Below are positions 47,961 to 60,300 of a stretch of DNA of 64,000 bases, piece after piece; the first letter of the stretch is position 1, and each line of letters opens with the position of its first letter. The notes under the pieces are model-generated. The model was not told where the DNA came from, did no database searches, and was given only the letters and a program-made list of their open reading frames with translations. The position numbers were made by a program, and so were the translations under genes. Source of the stretch: Tigriopus japonicus. Lineage: Eukaryota > Arthropoda > Copepoda > Harpacticoida > Harpacticidae. Location of the stretch: the NCBI GenBank assembly GCA_010645155.1, contig CM021319.1, positions 6,675,955-6,739,954 of the forward strand, given 5' to 3'.

Positions 47961-48539
47961 GAACACCTACTATATGAAGCCCTCTTTTGAATTACTCTGA
48001 GATATTCACTTTCATGTGTAATTGTATTTTACTTAAAAAGAGTCAGACTTTTACCGTTATTAAGCGGTAATTTCATGTTTTGCTCACAGTTTCACTTATT
48101 TTTGAAGCATACTAATTACAGCTTGAACTAGTAACAAAACAAGAGCCAAGAAATCATCAAAGAATTTTGTTGTTGCCTTTATTCAAACTATTTAAGTATT
48201 TAACTGTACGACACGCACGTCCTTGGAACAAGAGGTCTGTTATAGCAATGATGGATCCTCGTAGTGCGATCCGTAACAAGTTGCCGAACAAGATCCATGC
48301 ACAACCACCAGACTCGTTCCCGTCCATCCTTTGTCATCCATCTTTCAGCACTCGACAACGATCACAAAACTGTTTACCCATTAGGAGCATTTTTTGACAG
48401 AACCAAAAAATACTTGGCCCTCCCTTTGCTTTCGAGAGGGTGGCAGAATGTGGGAAATAATCCCGACTGCTTAGGGGCTCCAAAGGAGTGAAACATACAA
48501 GTAGGCAAGGAATGTAATTGTTCTTCTTCTAATTTTGAT

Positions 48540-48985
48540 TCATCGAGACATTTTCGAACCCTTGAGGGATTTGATCCAACGTCACGTAAAGTTGAAGTTG
48601 AACAGTCCAAGGACGGGCAAAGAGCTCTCCAAGATTGTTCAAGTGGTGATCAATGTCACTCAACTGTCCATCCAATGAGCGAATGGGAGCTGTGGTAATC
48701 CGTTCTCCGTAATGGTCAACAGCCCTACCCTACTAGTTAAGCTCATTCCAGGACCCCTGGCCAGATGTCAATCATTCACGAATTATTCCAACCCGAGTCT
48801 TCCAAATGCTTCAAAGTTGTTTCTAGATCGCGAAATCTTTGGAGATGGGTCGATTTCCAGGGCCAGATATTTCAAAATCAGGATTCTCCAATTCCGGGAC
48901 AAAAGGCAAACTTGATGGATCATGATTGATCCCAACCGATCCTACCAAGATCTCTTCTTTTTTCCACTTAACAATGTTCAGATGT
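48540..48985 (-). pseudogene. Broken coding-like segment, unknown family
   Basis: On the minus strand an open stretch (about 48983 down to 48826) reads KEEILVGSVGINHDPSS and FVPELENPDFEISGPGNRP, then meets stops. After about 90 bp another frame (about 48729 down to 48540) reads DHYGERITTAPIRSLDGQLS and GELFARPWTVQLQLYVTLDQ, ending at TAG. Both look protein-like but no clean splice pair links them. The plus strand is also largely open over 48712-49173, so the strand is uncertain. It may be a decayed gene or element, or overlapping chance frames. Confidence 0.3.
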
Positions 48986-51104
48986 CAGCTCGACAACATT
49001 TCAATTTGGACTCAAATGTTGTTCGCTCATGGCCATTCATTATCATCGCTGAGAGGTTTTCGCCCCAAATTTCAGACACATTTTACAAACGCTCAGCATT
49101 TTCAGCATCAGTATTCACGACAAGAACCACATGTGATGAGATGGGACGGGTGTTGGGAAATTCGTTCCGATGACTTCCAAGTTTGATCGATGCTTGTCAC
49201 CCTGTCACATCAACGTGAGGGATAGATAGATAGATGTCCTCTCTGGGTATCAAATTAGAATCATGAATTCATATCAAGGAACCAGAGACTCTCGACAACG
49301 GTTTTTCCACAGAGTAGTAAACGCAAATCTTTATTACAATTGATTGTAGTACGAAGGTGCTTAGGTTGTGAAAACTCACTTACCTAAATAAAGTTTTTAC
49401 TTTTTTGAGCTAGTTTTCTTACATTTTTGCTCTATGGTTCAACTTGATTGCTAACATGGGCTCCTAACTTTAGTTATCAAAGTTCCTTTGATAAGAGGTT
49501 CAAAAAGTTTTTTTCTAACATTCTTCACCTAGTCAACTTTGGGTTTATGACAATTTTTAGAACCCTCAAAGTTACTTTTACTCAAAGTGAGGACGGAGAT
49601 GAACCCAAATCAATGGAGAGCCTGCTGCTTCGAGTCGCCAGTCCATAAGTCATTCTTTTCAATGTTGATGGATAAGCTGGAACTAATTTGGAAATTATCA
49701 AGTGGTGAAAATCAAAATTAGATATCCCAAATGTGTTCTTGCGCCAGTAACAGGCTCTATTTTCAGACAAACGTTCCCGAATCTTCTGCTCTTGAAATGG
49801 ATTTTTTAATGATTGCTAGCTAGCATCGCTAATTCAGGCCAGACTTGAGCATTTCATATTGTCTAGTAGTCTAGAGGGTGTCGCGCTTCAAATGATGAGT
49901 CGAATTCATCTTTAGGTTTCAAAATTCATCTCGTGTCACTTGTGTGGGGATTGACGGCTGTCACGTTCGTCAACCACGATTGTGAACCAGACGATGGGGG
50001 ATATCGAATTTGGGTGGGGAGAGGCACTTGAAACCGCGACTAAGGTTGATGGCTCTCCAGATGTACAGTACATTCTGCTTTTTCATGGACTACTGAAGTT
50101 CAAGGACCAATAATTTTGGCAAAGTCCATTGAGGTTTGAAAATAGATATATCTAAAGCTCAATTTTCCATGTTACATGAACATATAAGGACCTTTAAATA
50201 GTAGTTAATGACCTTAAGGGCTGCCTACTGAAACCGAATCCAAGAGCAACTTTCTGCGAATTTGTAAACAAATATAACTCATGTTTGAGGAAGGCTAATT
50301 GCGTATTGATAATTGGAAATTACTCTGTTATGACATTTTTAGGCTACAAAAATCATAGTTTCATAGATTTTTCTGTTAAATTTTAATGAATGTTTGCTTT
50401 TGGATTCGATATGCAAAAGCAATACAAAAGTTCTGCCTGAAGTTGGTTTCGGTCCATCACAACCTTTGATGGACGTGCCTAACCAAAACCGAAATATTTG
50501 GCCGAAAGAGGAGGTCTTGACAGAAATTGAAACCAATGGCGATTGATCAGAAATTTGGCCCAAAAATATATTTACTAAACTTCTAAGGTTGATCAATATT
50601 TTGGTAAGCCAATATTTCCTTTTGGGACAGTTTTCCTACTGTGAAAATGGTTTGTGTTTATGTTATAGTGAATTTATGACAGGATAACGAATTAGATAAC
50701 AAATCAAACCATCAAGCAGTCAAAAAGGTAATAATGTGGCTTAAAGATTGGCCAAAACATTTATAAGCCAAAGTGTTCCCTCTCCTGAAATTAGCCGTCC
50801 AAATAAAATTCAAGTTCAAGGGTTTTATCAACAAAAGTTACCTGAGCTTCCTAGTCACCTGACGACGTTTCAAACATTCCAATTCCAACATTATTAGTTG
50901 AACATTTTATATTAGGCAGATTTCTAACATCTTTGATATCAGTTATTCAGGAATAACGACTGGTGGGTGAGAGACACGGGGGAACGAGGAGAAGGAGAAA
51001 CAGAATGAGAAAGAGGAGGAGGATAGGAACGATGGCTTAGACTTCAGTACGTAGATAGAGTGAGTGAGAGAGGGAAAGAAAGAAGGAGCCACCACTCACT
51101 CAAC

Positions 51105-51294
51105 CCTCAGTTAGACTTGGGGGCAAGCGAGAGTGACACCTCTATGAAAATGAACAAGAACTTTGAGTTAGTGTGTTGGAAACAACTGTAGTAGTGTCGT
51201 GAATCTTCCATTCAGATAACAACAAGATAGTGTGAATCATTTCCGTCATTAAGTTGTTTGCCATATCTTCTGTAGTTCTGCATCGTTGCTTCAA
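51105..51294 (+). promoter_or_regulatory. Candidate promoter and 5' untranslated exon
   Basis: A TCAGTT initiator-like motif near 51105 follows a purine-rich GAGA-type stretch (about 50985-51090). About 190 nt later there is a strong donor, TTCAAG|GTAAGC (near 51294). Such a layout fits a 5' non-coding exon, but no downstream coding exon was identified, so this is speculative. Confidence 0.2.
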
Positions 51295-52240
51295 GGTAAG
51301 CTCATACTCGCTGTATTTCATATACATAACGTAACTAACGGGTAGTCGCAATTATGCGCGTCAATATTTTGCGCGATAAAAGAAATTCCAAATTATGAAA
51401 TGTCTTGACAACTAATGTAACAAAAGATTTGCTCCAATTACGTAAGAGAGGGTTGAGGCCTTCATAATTTCGAAAATTGATCAACTTATTGAGGTTTGAC
51501 GAGCTCTAGTAAAAAATACGTTTTCATTGGCGTTGATTTTTGACGTATTTTTAGTCGGAATTCCAGCTACTTGTATGATGAATTTGATTTCATCTGTTAT
51601 ATCTCTTCAAGGTATCTTATTTGTACAATATCTGGCCTTTTGAAGGAACTAGAAATAGGCCATTTCTTATTCAATTCTTGCTCTAATATTAATAGAACAT
51701 TCACCTTCATTCATGAACGTTTACCCTGTGGGAAAAGGATAGGAAAAAAGAGAAAATAAAATTGTGATTTCCAAAAATGGGCTGCAAATCCCACTATGTT
51801 GCGCATTTTTTCTTAAAAATATTTTAAACTCTTTGACAAAAACATAATTTAAAAAAATTCTACAATGATCACGAGGCACCCAGTTTTTTCAGTTAACTCT
51901 GACTCTTGAAACCAGAGCACTTACTGTATTTTTCAGATGTTACGTAGTGTTAAAAACTGTTTTAGTCGCTTTAAAACTTAAATATGCATGACATGTTTTT
52001 CGTGAAAGGGTAACATTCTAATTCGATTGAACCTTAATCTTGCAACTTGAGTGCATTATACAACACTTTCTTGAGTACATTCTGACTTGAACTTTGACTT
52101 GATATTAAAATTATATGCAAAAAGTAGCTTAACAATTGTACTAGTATGTGGAAAACACTTTTCCACTTAATTTCACCTCAAGGGGCATTTAAAGACATCA
52201 ATTTGGATTTCTTTGATTTAATGGCTTTTTTAAATTTACT

Positions 52241-52266
52241 TTTATTTATTTATTTATTTATTTATT
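52241..52266 (+). repeat. (TTTA)n microsatellite
   Basis: Six TTTA units in an AT-rich region that continues to about 52400. Confidence 0.9.
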
Positions 52267-53290
52267 GATAAGTTGCCTAAGCACTTTTCTGTTAGGTTTG
52301 AAAAAAATGCGCCTTGCTTTTTTTATATTTTTTATATATAATTTTGTTATAAAATAAAAAAAAATTTCAAAGCATTTTTTTACATAATATTTTGAACTAA
52401 CTTTGCATGATGTAGCAAAATCAAGGTTGCTCAGTGCCGTTTTTGGGTCCCAAACATAACACGACAACATTTGAACTTTCCAGAATCAGTAAATTTGATG
52501 ACAAAGCGATGCATTTCAACATTTCTAAAGCTTTCCTAAGATGTTTTGCTAATGTTAAAAAATAATATAAGTTTTTTTACATAAAACGGAGATTGTGCAC
52601 ACAATTTACAAAACTCCATTCATTAGCAACTGTGCCCTACTGTCCACTACTTGTTCACATTTCAAAACTAGGAGACGCGTTTTCGGATTTGAAGGGAAGC
52701 ATTTCAGTTGGCTTCGCTATCGTCGCCCAGATCAATCGATACATCTTAATCATGACAACCAAATTCCAACATCTCAAGTCAACTGATTGTGAGGCAGTAA
52801 AACAAGGCGAGATTGAAAATCGACACCCAAAGAAGGATTTTTGGCCTGATTTTGTTCGAATCCTCCAAAAAAGGACATATGTGAGCAAGAGTAACAAAAT
52901 GTGTCCCGCGAGTCTTTTGCATATCTGTTTTCGCATCTCTTGTTTAAACGACATCTGCAGCCCTTGGTGGTTCTTTCGAGCTTTGCTCTGAAATAAAAGA
53001 AAGCAATGCTTTAATGAGGCATATTTTTGGAATTTTTTTTCTCCAAAGTCGAAGGAAGCTCGCAATAACCTTGTGGGATTATAAAAGAGATTTTGTTAAA
53101 TTTTTGGATTAAAAAAGCTTCATACGTGTACGTTTCTTTACTTGCATAGTGTCTATTCTTAACTTTCGGCTGCCCTTAGCTTTTAGTGTCAATACAGAAT
53201 ATTCACTTTCTAATCATAAAGAAAGAAATTTGAAGGCTCCACCTTTGATACTTATAAAACATGAAGCCAGGAACATGAAACATCTTTACG

Positions 53291-53495
53291 GTCATGGCCC
53301 ACCAAATTTCATGTCGTTTAATACGGGGCCCAACAAACAAAAGGTGGTGGCCACAAGAGCCCACAAATAAACAGTAACAGCGCCTTGGACCCACTACAGC
53401 AGTACTATGGATGATTCTTGGGCCCAATATGTTTGACCTTCCTCTTGGTTTCTGGACCCACTTTTGGGCCCCGGACCACTGGTTGCCGGCCCCTG
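53291..53495 (-). mobile_element. Diverged second copy of the hAT-like MITE
   Basis: Read on the minus strand it begins CAGGGGCCGGCAACC and shares blocks with the element at 22539-22763 in the same order: GGGCCCAA, CATAGTACTG, TTTGTGGGC and AAATTTGG(C/T)GGGCC. The opposite terminus is degraded and no target duplication was found, so it is an older or truncated copy. Confidence 0.6.
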
Positions 53496-53499
53496 CCAA

Positions 53500-55460
53500 G
53501 GGCGAAAACACTCCTGAAAATAAGAACATATGCGGTTTACAAAGACAAAGAACATACCCTTATGAGAGTTCTTGAAATAAAATCTCCAAGATTGCCTTAA
53601 TACGTCGGAAAACTAAATTTGACATTTCATTTAACTTAAGCATTAGTATGCTTAAGATTAAACATCGTCATTGATAAAAATGAGATACACAGACAATTAT
53701 GTTTTGTCACCCTATCAAAAGGCTTAAAGGATTTAGTTTCGAAGGTCTTGACGTGAATAGACATGGGAATTCGAAACAAAATCGCTTACCTCATCTGTAA
53801 GTTTTCAAAGTGATTTGGCATGCCACTTTATCCGACTTTTTGGGGTTGATTGCAGTTTTCACATTGCCAACCCGATGGATGAGAAACCCTACAAGCAAGG
53901 GTACGAGTCTCTATTTCAAATTGAGCAACTCTAATGTATAGTTATCAATGGCCAACACACAAAAAATGTATGCCACTAAATAGTATTTTTGGGGTTAAAT
54001 AATGACCAAAGCTTAAGTGATCAGATTTGACTAGATTGCTGTAGACACTTTTTAGCAATACATTTGTACATTGAATTCAACGTAAAAAGCAAAGTATGAA
54101 TTGAAGCTTGTATTTAGATTCATTGTCTCTTGAACGCTTAAAGCCTTTGTTTTAGAGAGACTTTTGGGTGCATTGAAACTTTTTTGATGCAAAAGCGAAA
54201 CAAATGTTTTGTATGAATAAACTTTGCTGTGTCTTTTCGTAAAATGGCAAAGAAAAGCTTTCTTCTTCTTTGGGGCAAGATTTTTCTTGAGAAGGCACTT
54301 CCAGTTCGTAGTCTCATTTGAAAATTTTATTTCATCACTGTTTTGAAATAAAATTTCACATATATTCACATTGTTTGGAAATGACATTTCAAATCAACTC
54401 CTCCATCAGTTTCCAAAAGTAAACCCTTCACCTAAGCTAAGAATCTCGTGGTCAAAATTTAATGAAATTGTCACTTGCTCTGGGTTATGTGAGCCATAAT
54501 TCCAGAAGAAATCACTTTAAAGCAAGAGATCCGATGAAATGTTTTGCCACAGATCGTAGAATAAGAATCGAAACAATAAAACTAGGCCCGTCTCTATGCA
54601 TACCAATGAGCCCGCATCAGATCATGGTGTGGGCCTGAAAAAATTGAAGAATGCATCTCCAGTGGACAACCAACTGTTGGAGTACAAGATCATACGTGTA
54701 CATGTAGCATGAATCAATTCAATCAAGTGACTCTTGAGAAGTCATTGCGGGTTTTACGGGGCTATAAAAATTTAAACATGAATTGCGGCCAAACCAGAGA
54801 GTGAGTGAGCAAGGAGTGGAAACCTTAAGCACTGAGGTAAATCTTAATGTCTGCATAGCTTCATGCTTCTGAAGGATTCAATCTTTTATGACTTTGTTCA
54901 AGACAACCATAAAACCATGACGAACTACTGGCCTCTTGCTCTTAATAAAAATCTGAATGGGGTCTCAAGATGGCTTAATTTTAGAAGCTTAAATCAATGC
55001 ATTTCGAGAAACTTTGAGACCTTGTTCGCAAGTGTCAAACAACAAAAAAAATGGACGAAAATTTTGTAACTTTATGTGGCGTCAATTTTTTTCGTAAGAA
55101 TTTCTTTTTTCCAACATTTTATTGTTAGTGGTATATTTGAGTTGAAAATCCATTTGTGTAAACAAATTGTTGACTCTTGTTTAGAGTTGGGGAGATTTTT
55201 GATTTAGAGGCCACCTTTGTTTTGATTTTCATACTGTCGATAGCGCCCTCTAACGCAAAATCAAGAATGATTTGATCGATTTTTAAAAACTTTGGATTGG
55301 AAAGATAGATTTTGATCAGTGTATGAAATCATAGGTGTGAGGTTTGACAAGTTCATTAAATCTTGCCGAATTTATTGCAATAGGAACTTGTCCCATTGAA
55401 ACCTGGTTGGCAACCCTTCTCAAAGTTTGTCAAGCTTGGAGAAAATAAGCATCCGTGGGT
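53500..55460. other. AT-rich non-coding stretch
   Basis: No supported feature. Plus-strand position 55370-55375 reads TTTATT, an AATAAA on the minus strand, and could serve the possible minus-strand exons just beyond. Confidence 0.45.
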
Positions 55461-55468
55461 TTGTCTGG

Positions 55469-55880
55469 TCAGTCGTAATGTCGGTAGTTGTTCATGGTTT
55501 TGAGGCCGTAATTATAATCCGATTGATTCTTGACGACGGTCGGGTAACGGGCGATGATTTGAGCATTCTAGAAGGGAGACGAATTTTTTCCCTCAAATTG
55601 ATTGTTTTCCTCCAACTCCGAGATTGGTTGTTCATTAGATGGACGAATAATGGAGCGAGAAAAACTCACGTTTGATATCTCTGCTTGATTTCAGGCAAAG
55701 ACACTTGAAGTCCCTGGAATTTGAGGGTCCTTCCACCAGTTTCTGATACTTGTAGATCAAACGGAACGAGTGGCATCGCAATCCACGAGCAATTTGACGA
55801 TTTGACGCTGTGTGAACGATGATCTCTTGATCCAAGATTGACAGTTGGATCCAAGGACCATTTTTAACCGACTGCTTGTC
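55469..55880 (-). CDS. Possible last two exons of an unknown minus-strand gene
   Basis: An upstream exon (about 55880 to 55670) is open in two frames and ends at donor AAAC|GTGAGT. The acceptor GTCTCCCTTCTAG opens a short final exon at 55567. Depending on phase it ends in different peptides; the phase-0 version reads NAQIIARYPTVVKNQSDYNY and stops at 55469-55471, but no open frame of the first exon enters it in phase 0 using this donor. An AATAAA lies about 95 nt downstream. Splice signals are good; frame and identity are unresolved. Confidence 0.3.
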
Positions 55881-55899
55881 GTCTTCTTACATCTGTGTG

Positions 55900-57000
55900 T
55901 ATGTGTGTTTGGAGGGATGGTCTTAACAGTTTATGGCCCATTGTTCAGAAATTCGGCCAGATAACGGACGTGAGTGCAAAAATCTGTAAGTCGAAGCGAT
56001 TGTCAATTATGCAGATGTGAGGATATCCCAAGCACTTACTGAAGGTCATAAAGCATGTGTTGATTGAGGAATCTCTCTGTCATTCTGCTCTCTCCATCTT
56101 TCCCCAATTCCATGTTGTGAGCGGCATTGTGAAGGGATCAAACATCAAACCCAATGGACTCGGACACAATGTGTTTATGACAAGGTGTGCTTGCATTGCT
56201 GTTTTCGTTGTTATTGTTGTTGTTGTTTAGTCATTCGCCCCCAAGAATCGAGGGGGTCTTGGCCGTGCTCTTTGGCCACACTCACAGCTTGACACATTGA
56301 CAATTTGCCTTCAAATATTGCCTGATGTGTTTGGGGCCAACGAGGATCAATTAAACGATTCCCCCGTTTTATGGTTGACTCCCAGCCCTCTGGGTTCAAT
56401 CTTAGTACCGCAGCAGTGAGGGAAGATTTTGTCCAAGATTGAAAGGAGGCAAATCACGTGTGTTCATTGAATGCACTCTGAGTTGCATCGAGAGGAAAGA
56501 GATCTGTTTGATTCGAGGGGTCCGGAGTGACTAGACAGAAACACGCTCACATATGTGGATGAAGATTTTTATCACTTGATCCTTCAGCGAAGAAATGTCA
56601 CAGAGAGCCAAGATGGCATTCGTCACAGTCGAGTCCTTTGTGATGATCGGCATTTGGAAGACGTTTATGGCGGCTTGAATATATCTTGGCCCCCAAAAGG
56701 CGGTGTAGACCCAGTTTCACTGTGCCTGTTGATGATGGGAAGAGCCATTTGGCAAACTTTTTCCATGTTTACAAGATGCTGTAAAACGACGGACCTGAGT
56801 GGCCTACCCCACGGGCAACAATCCATTTATAGCCGGGTAATTTCGCCAGATTCCTCACACAACTTGGGTCAAGAGTAAAAATAAAACACGTCTGCCTCTT
56901 TGGCAAGGAAAAAGCCTCTCAAAAAAGTTGCCAAGAAAAAAACGGTTCTGCATTAAGTCTGCCGCCAGGACTTGGCCTAGCCCCATACAGACACTACATA
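55900..57000. other. Stretch upstream of the zinc-finger gene
   Basis: No supported exon. It holds a TTG-rich simple repeat near 56202-56229 and a TATA-like TTTATAG at 56825-56831, about 450 bp before the first in-frame ATG of the next gene. That could be its core promoter. Confidence 0.35.
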
Positions 57001-57011
57001 CCAACGCCAAA

Positions 57012-57347
57012 ATGGAGTCGAGGAAGGAGGTGGTCTTACCCATTTTCAGTCGTCCAATGGAAGTTCTCGGAGACACATTGAAACTTGGTGTTGCCCAAGC
57101 CACGAGTGCCGCCTGGCGTTGGCCGTCCCAGCCAGATTCCTCCTCAGTTCCTACCACTGCCGTTGCTTGTTCTGCTTCCCCAGCGCCCTTGACTGCTGCC
57201 CTTTCCGCTGCTCCCTGCTCTTTACTCAAAGTCAAAGTGTTCGAGACTCATCGATCTGTTTCTGGTGGAGAAAGCAGCGATGCCTTTGGCTTTGATCCGA
57301 AGGTTGGTCAAGATGGAGGAGATCTTCGAGGTATCAGTCGTCGATGA
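57012..57347 (+). other. Overlapping upstream open reading frame of the zinc-finger gene
   Basis: An ATG at 57012 opens a 111-codon frame rich in Ala, Ser and Pro that ends at 57347, past the probable start of the main frame (57280 or 57313) in a different phase. It could be an inhibitory upstream ORF, an alternative first exon, or chance in a GC-rich leader. Confidence 0.3.
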
Positions 57348-60300
57348 AGAGGGCAATTTCTACACCCCCGAGCCTCAATCCACCCACAATTCGCAACTGC
57401 CAGCATTGCAACTTGATGAGAGCGGAAAACGCGCCTCCAGCGGATCTAAAGCGGAACTCGCAGTTAATGCGCCAAATGAGCCTTTGAGTCCTGAAATACC
57501 TCCACCGGAACCTTCACAAGCTACCTCGAGCTCTTCAGGAGAGCTAGAAGAAGACAAAATGCATCTGACAGACCTCCAAAAGGCTATTCTTTCCAAGGTC
57601 TCTCTTGTTCAGAGACCGACAGCACAAACATCAGCGAATAGCGTTACCGTCAATGATACCCAAGCAAGTTGTTCTTCCACGACCAACACAACCCCCAGCA
57701 AATCTAAGTCGGTCTTATTGTCCTTTGATGAGCGAATCGCATCCAGTGACCAAAGTGATGAGGAAATCGATGATCCTGAGCCTCTTCGAGGAGCTTGGCT
57801 GCACCCAAAACAGAGGGCGCTGTTTGAGGCCACTCAAAGTGACTCGTCGCCAGCCTTTGTTGACATCAATGGCGATGCCACGAACGGGCCTAGTTCGATT
57901 GAGGTTCCCTCTTTCAATGAGATTGAAATCTTGGAGGCCACGCAGCGCTCTCCGATCATTCAAAACGATCTGCCAGAAGACGTATTCGATTCGCCCTGTA
58001 ATGAAGACGGTAGCGGCCAATCAGACTCCAATCCATCATCCGAGACAACGAAGCGCATTTCGACTCTCTCTGGGGTCAAAAGCCTTCCAGTGAGACCCGT
58101 CAGTAGTGCCACTGAAGCCATGAATGAAGTGACATCCACGAAGAATCTCCAGAGCAGTTTTCCAAAATGGCAGACTATGGAGGAAGGGTCCACCGTCAAA
58201 CTACCCCGAAAACGATTTTTCGAACCCCCTCCGAATGAAGAACCACAAAAACCGATTGGCGGTACCCTCGATCCTAGATGCAAACGACAACGAAGAGCCA
58301 CTCTTCTCACCGACGAGGGTCCCATCGACGTAAGTCCCAAACTTTTCCAATCATGTCTAAGAAGTTTAATTGTGAGCATAATCAGCTGAATGCAGGTGTT
58401 AGAACAAGATTTGAGATGGATTGCTCACGTGAATTATTGGAGCGACCCTACTTAATACTATTTATTATTGCATGTGGAACTACGGTTTGGTCACCACGGC
58501 CTCTTTCCTTACGATGTTCTTTAGCTGCGTGGCTATGTTCATCTTGCAAAAGCTAGGGAATTATCAATGATTGGCAATATGATTGGTCCGCCATGTGTCC
58601 TCTCATTCATCTTGTTTCTGAATGGGATTGGGACGACATTTGAACACAAGAGACCAATCTGAGTGGGTAAATTGGTGTGTCTCTCAATTCTCATTTTATT
58701 GTCAACGGTTTTGCACAACTTCGCTTTAAGTTGTTTAGGTTTATTTTGTCATGGTATTACGTCGTTGAAGTAAAAGCAGTTTTAGCAAAACAGGGCCTGT
58801 TCAGGCCAATTCCACGGCGCATTAAGGTGCCATAAACCAGCCCTAAAGGCAAACACCCTTGACTTGAATTGGTGGAAGTTGTCTTTAAAATTGGCTCCTC
58901 AAGTGTTTCAATCTTCCCATATCCAATTTCTTGCTTCAATTAGCTTTGACCATTAAACATGGGGACACACGGTGTTGTAAAAAAGCATAGGCAAATGAGG
59001 GACTGCCGTAAAAACTTGTACAAAAGGAGGGTTAGATCCATAAAGTTTCAATTTCGGATACTTCAATGTCCATTTTCAAGCACTGTTCGAATTGACCCTT
59101 GTCCTTCATGGTGCCAATGACTGCTAACGTGTGTTAGATCATATGTAAAATGTAGAAATAATTTCAGCTCTTAATAGTGACTATTGATAGAGCAAAAATT
59201 TGCCGGAAGGTGCTTTCGAGGTGAAAAAATTAAGACGAATTGGAATGTTTTCGTGCAGTGATCAAGGCCATAAACCTTTGTAGTTCGTGGTGACAGTTTT
59301 AAGAAGTCAGGGTTGGTAATTGCTTTACTTAAGTGTAGGTAGAAAGTCCATTTCACGCCTCTTAAGCCACCCTTTAAACGGTGTGCTCTTTATTCCAGGT
59401 GAGCATCGTTCCTTCCAAGGCTGTGAGATGTCCCGGTGAGACGGACAAGTACCGATGTCCTGTGACCGATTGCCGACTAAAAGGCCGCCAAGGCTCACGT
59501 GTATTCATTTCGCGCCATTTCTGCGAGGAGCACAAAGACTTTCGCAGTTGGCGCGATGTGTTCATTAAGAAGGATGCTCCTCCCTTCATTCTAAAGGATG
59601 CAGATCCACCCAGATCCACTAGCTCTCCCACAAAGTCATCATTGATCAGTCCATCGGCTTCCATTCCAAGATCCTCTCCCTCACCCAAGCCCGTTCTTGT
59701 GACGCCTCCTTCAAAAGGCCGACAAGAAGAGGACGAGCATTTACCTGCTTTAGAAAAGCACGTGAAGTGTTCAACTGGTTCTGAAGAGGAAGATTTGCCA
59801 CCAATCATGACTGCTCAGTCCAGTTCCATCACTTCTGGAACCGAAACATCTTGGGTGCAATCGGCACCTATTTGTGCCTCTTCAGAGGTTCAATCTGGAC
59901 CAATATGTGCCTCAACTGAAGCTCCAACATTGGTGTATCAAACGAGCCCACAAGTGTTACCACAAGTGTCTCAAGGGCCCCAGAATAGTGTTCCAATTCG
60001 TTCCGAGCCTATGGTGACGGTTCAAGTGCCGGCTTCTAGTTTCTTTTCGGCTCAAAATCCAGCTCAACCCTTATTGCCACAATCATTCCCTTTGGTGAAC
60101 CCGTATCAGCAAATGCCCACAGTGCCTCAAGCTCAAAATGTGCCTATGGCATTAGTTCCTTTAAGCATGCTCAGTGGCCTTCAGACTCAAACGCAGCAGT
60201 GTGTCCCCCAAATTTTGTACCCTCAACAGAGTGATCAAACTCAGGGAGTGCAATTCTTGTCCCCACCTGGACCACCAGTAAATATGGCAACCATACCCAG

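Noticed and set aside
52593..53065. Opposed frames of 132 and 136 codons, one with a membrane-like segment
   Set aside because: The minus peptide has a hydrophobic run but no family signature; a third frame with a Cys-rich stretch (TTKGCRCRLNKRCENRYAKD) hints at a transposase relic but is too short to call.
56855..57235. 126-codon minus-strand frame opposite the zinc-finger gene leader
   Set aside because: Starts at TTG and mirrors the Ala/Ser-rich plus-strand frame; treated as a shadow.
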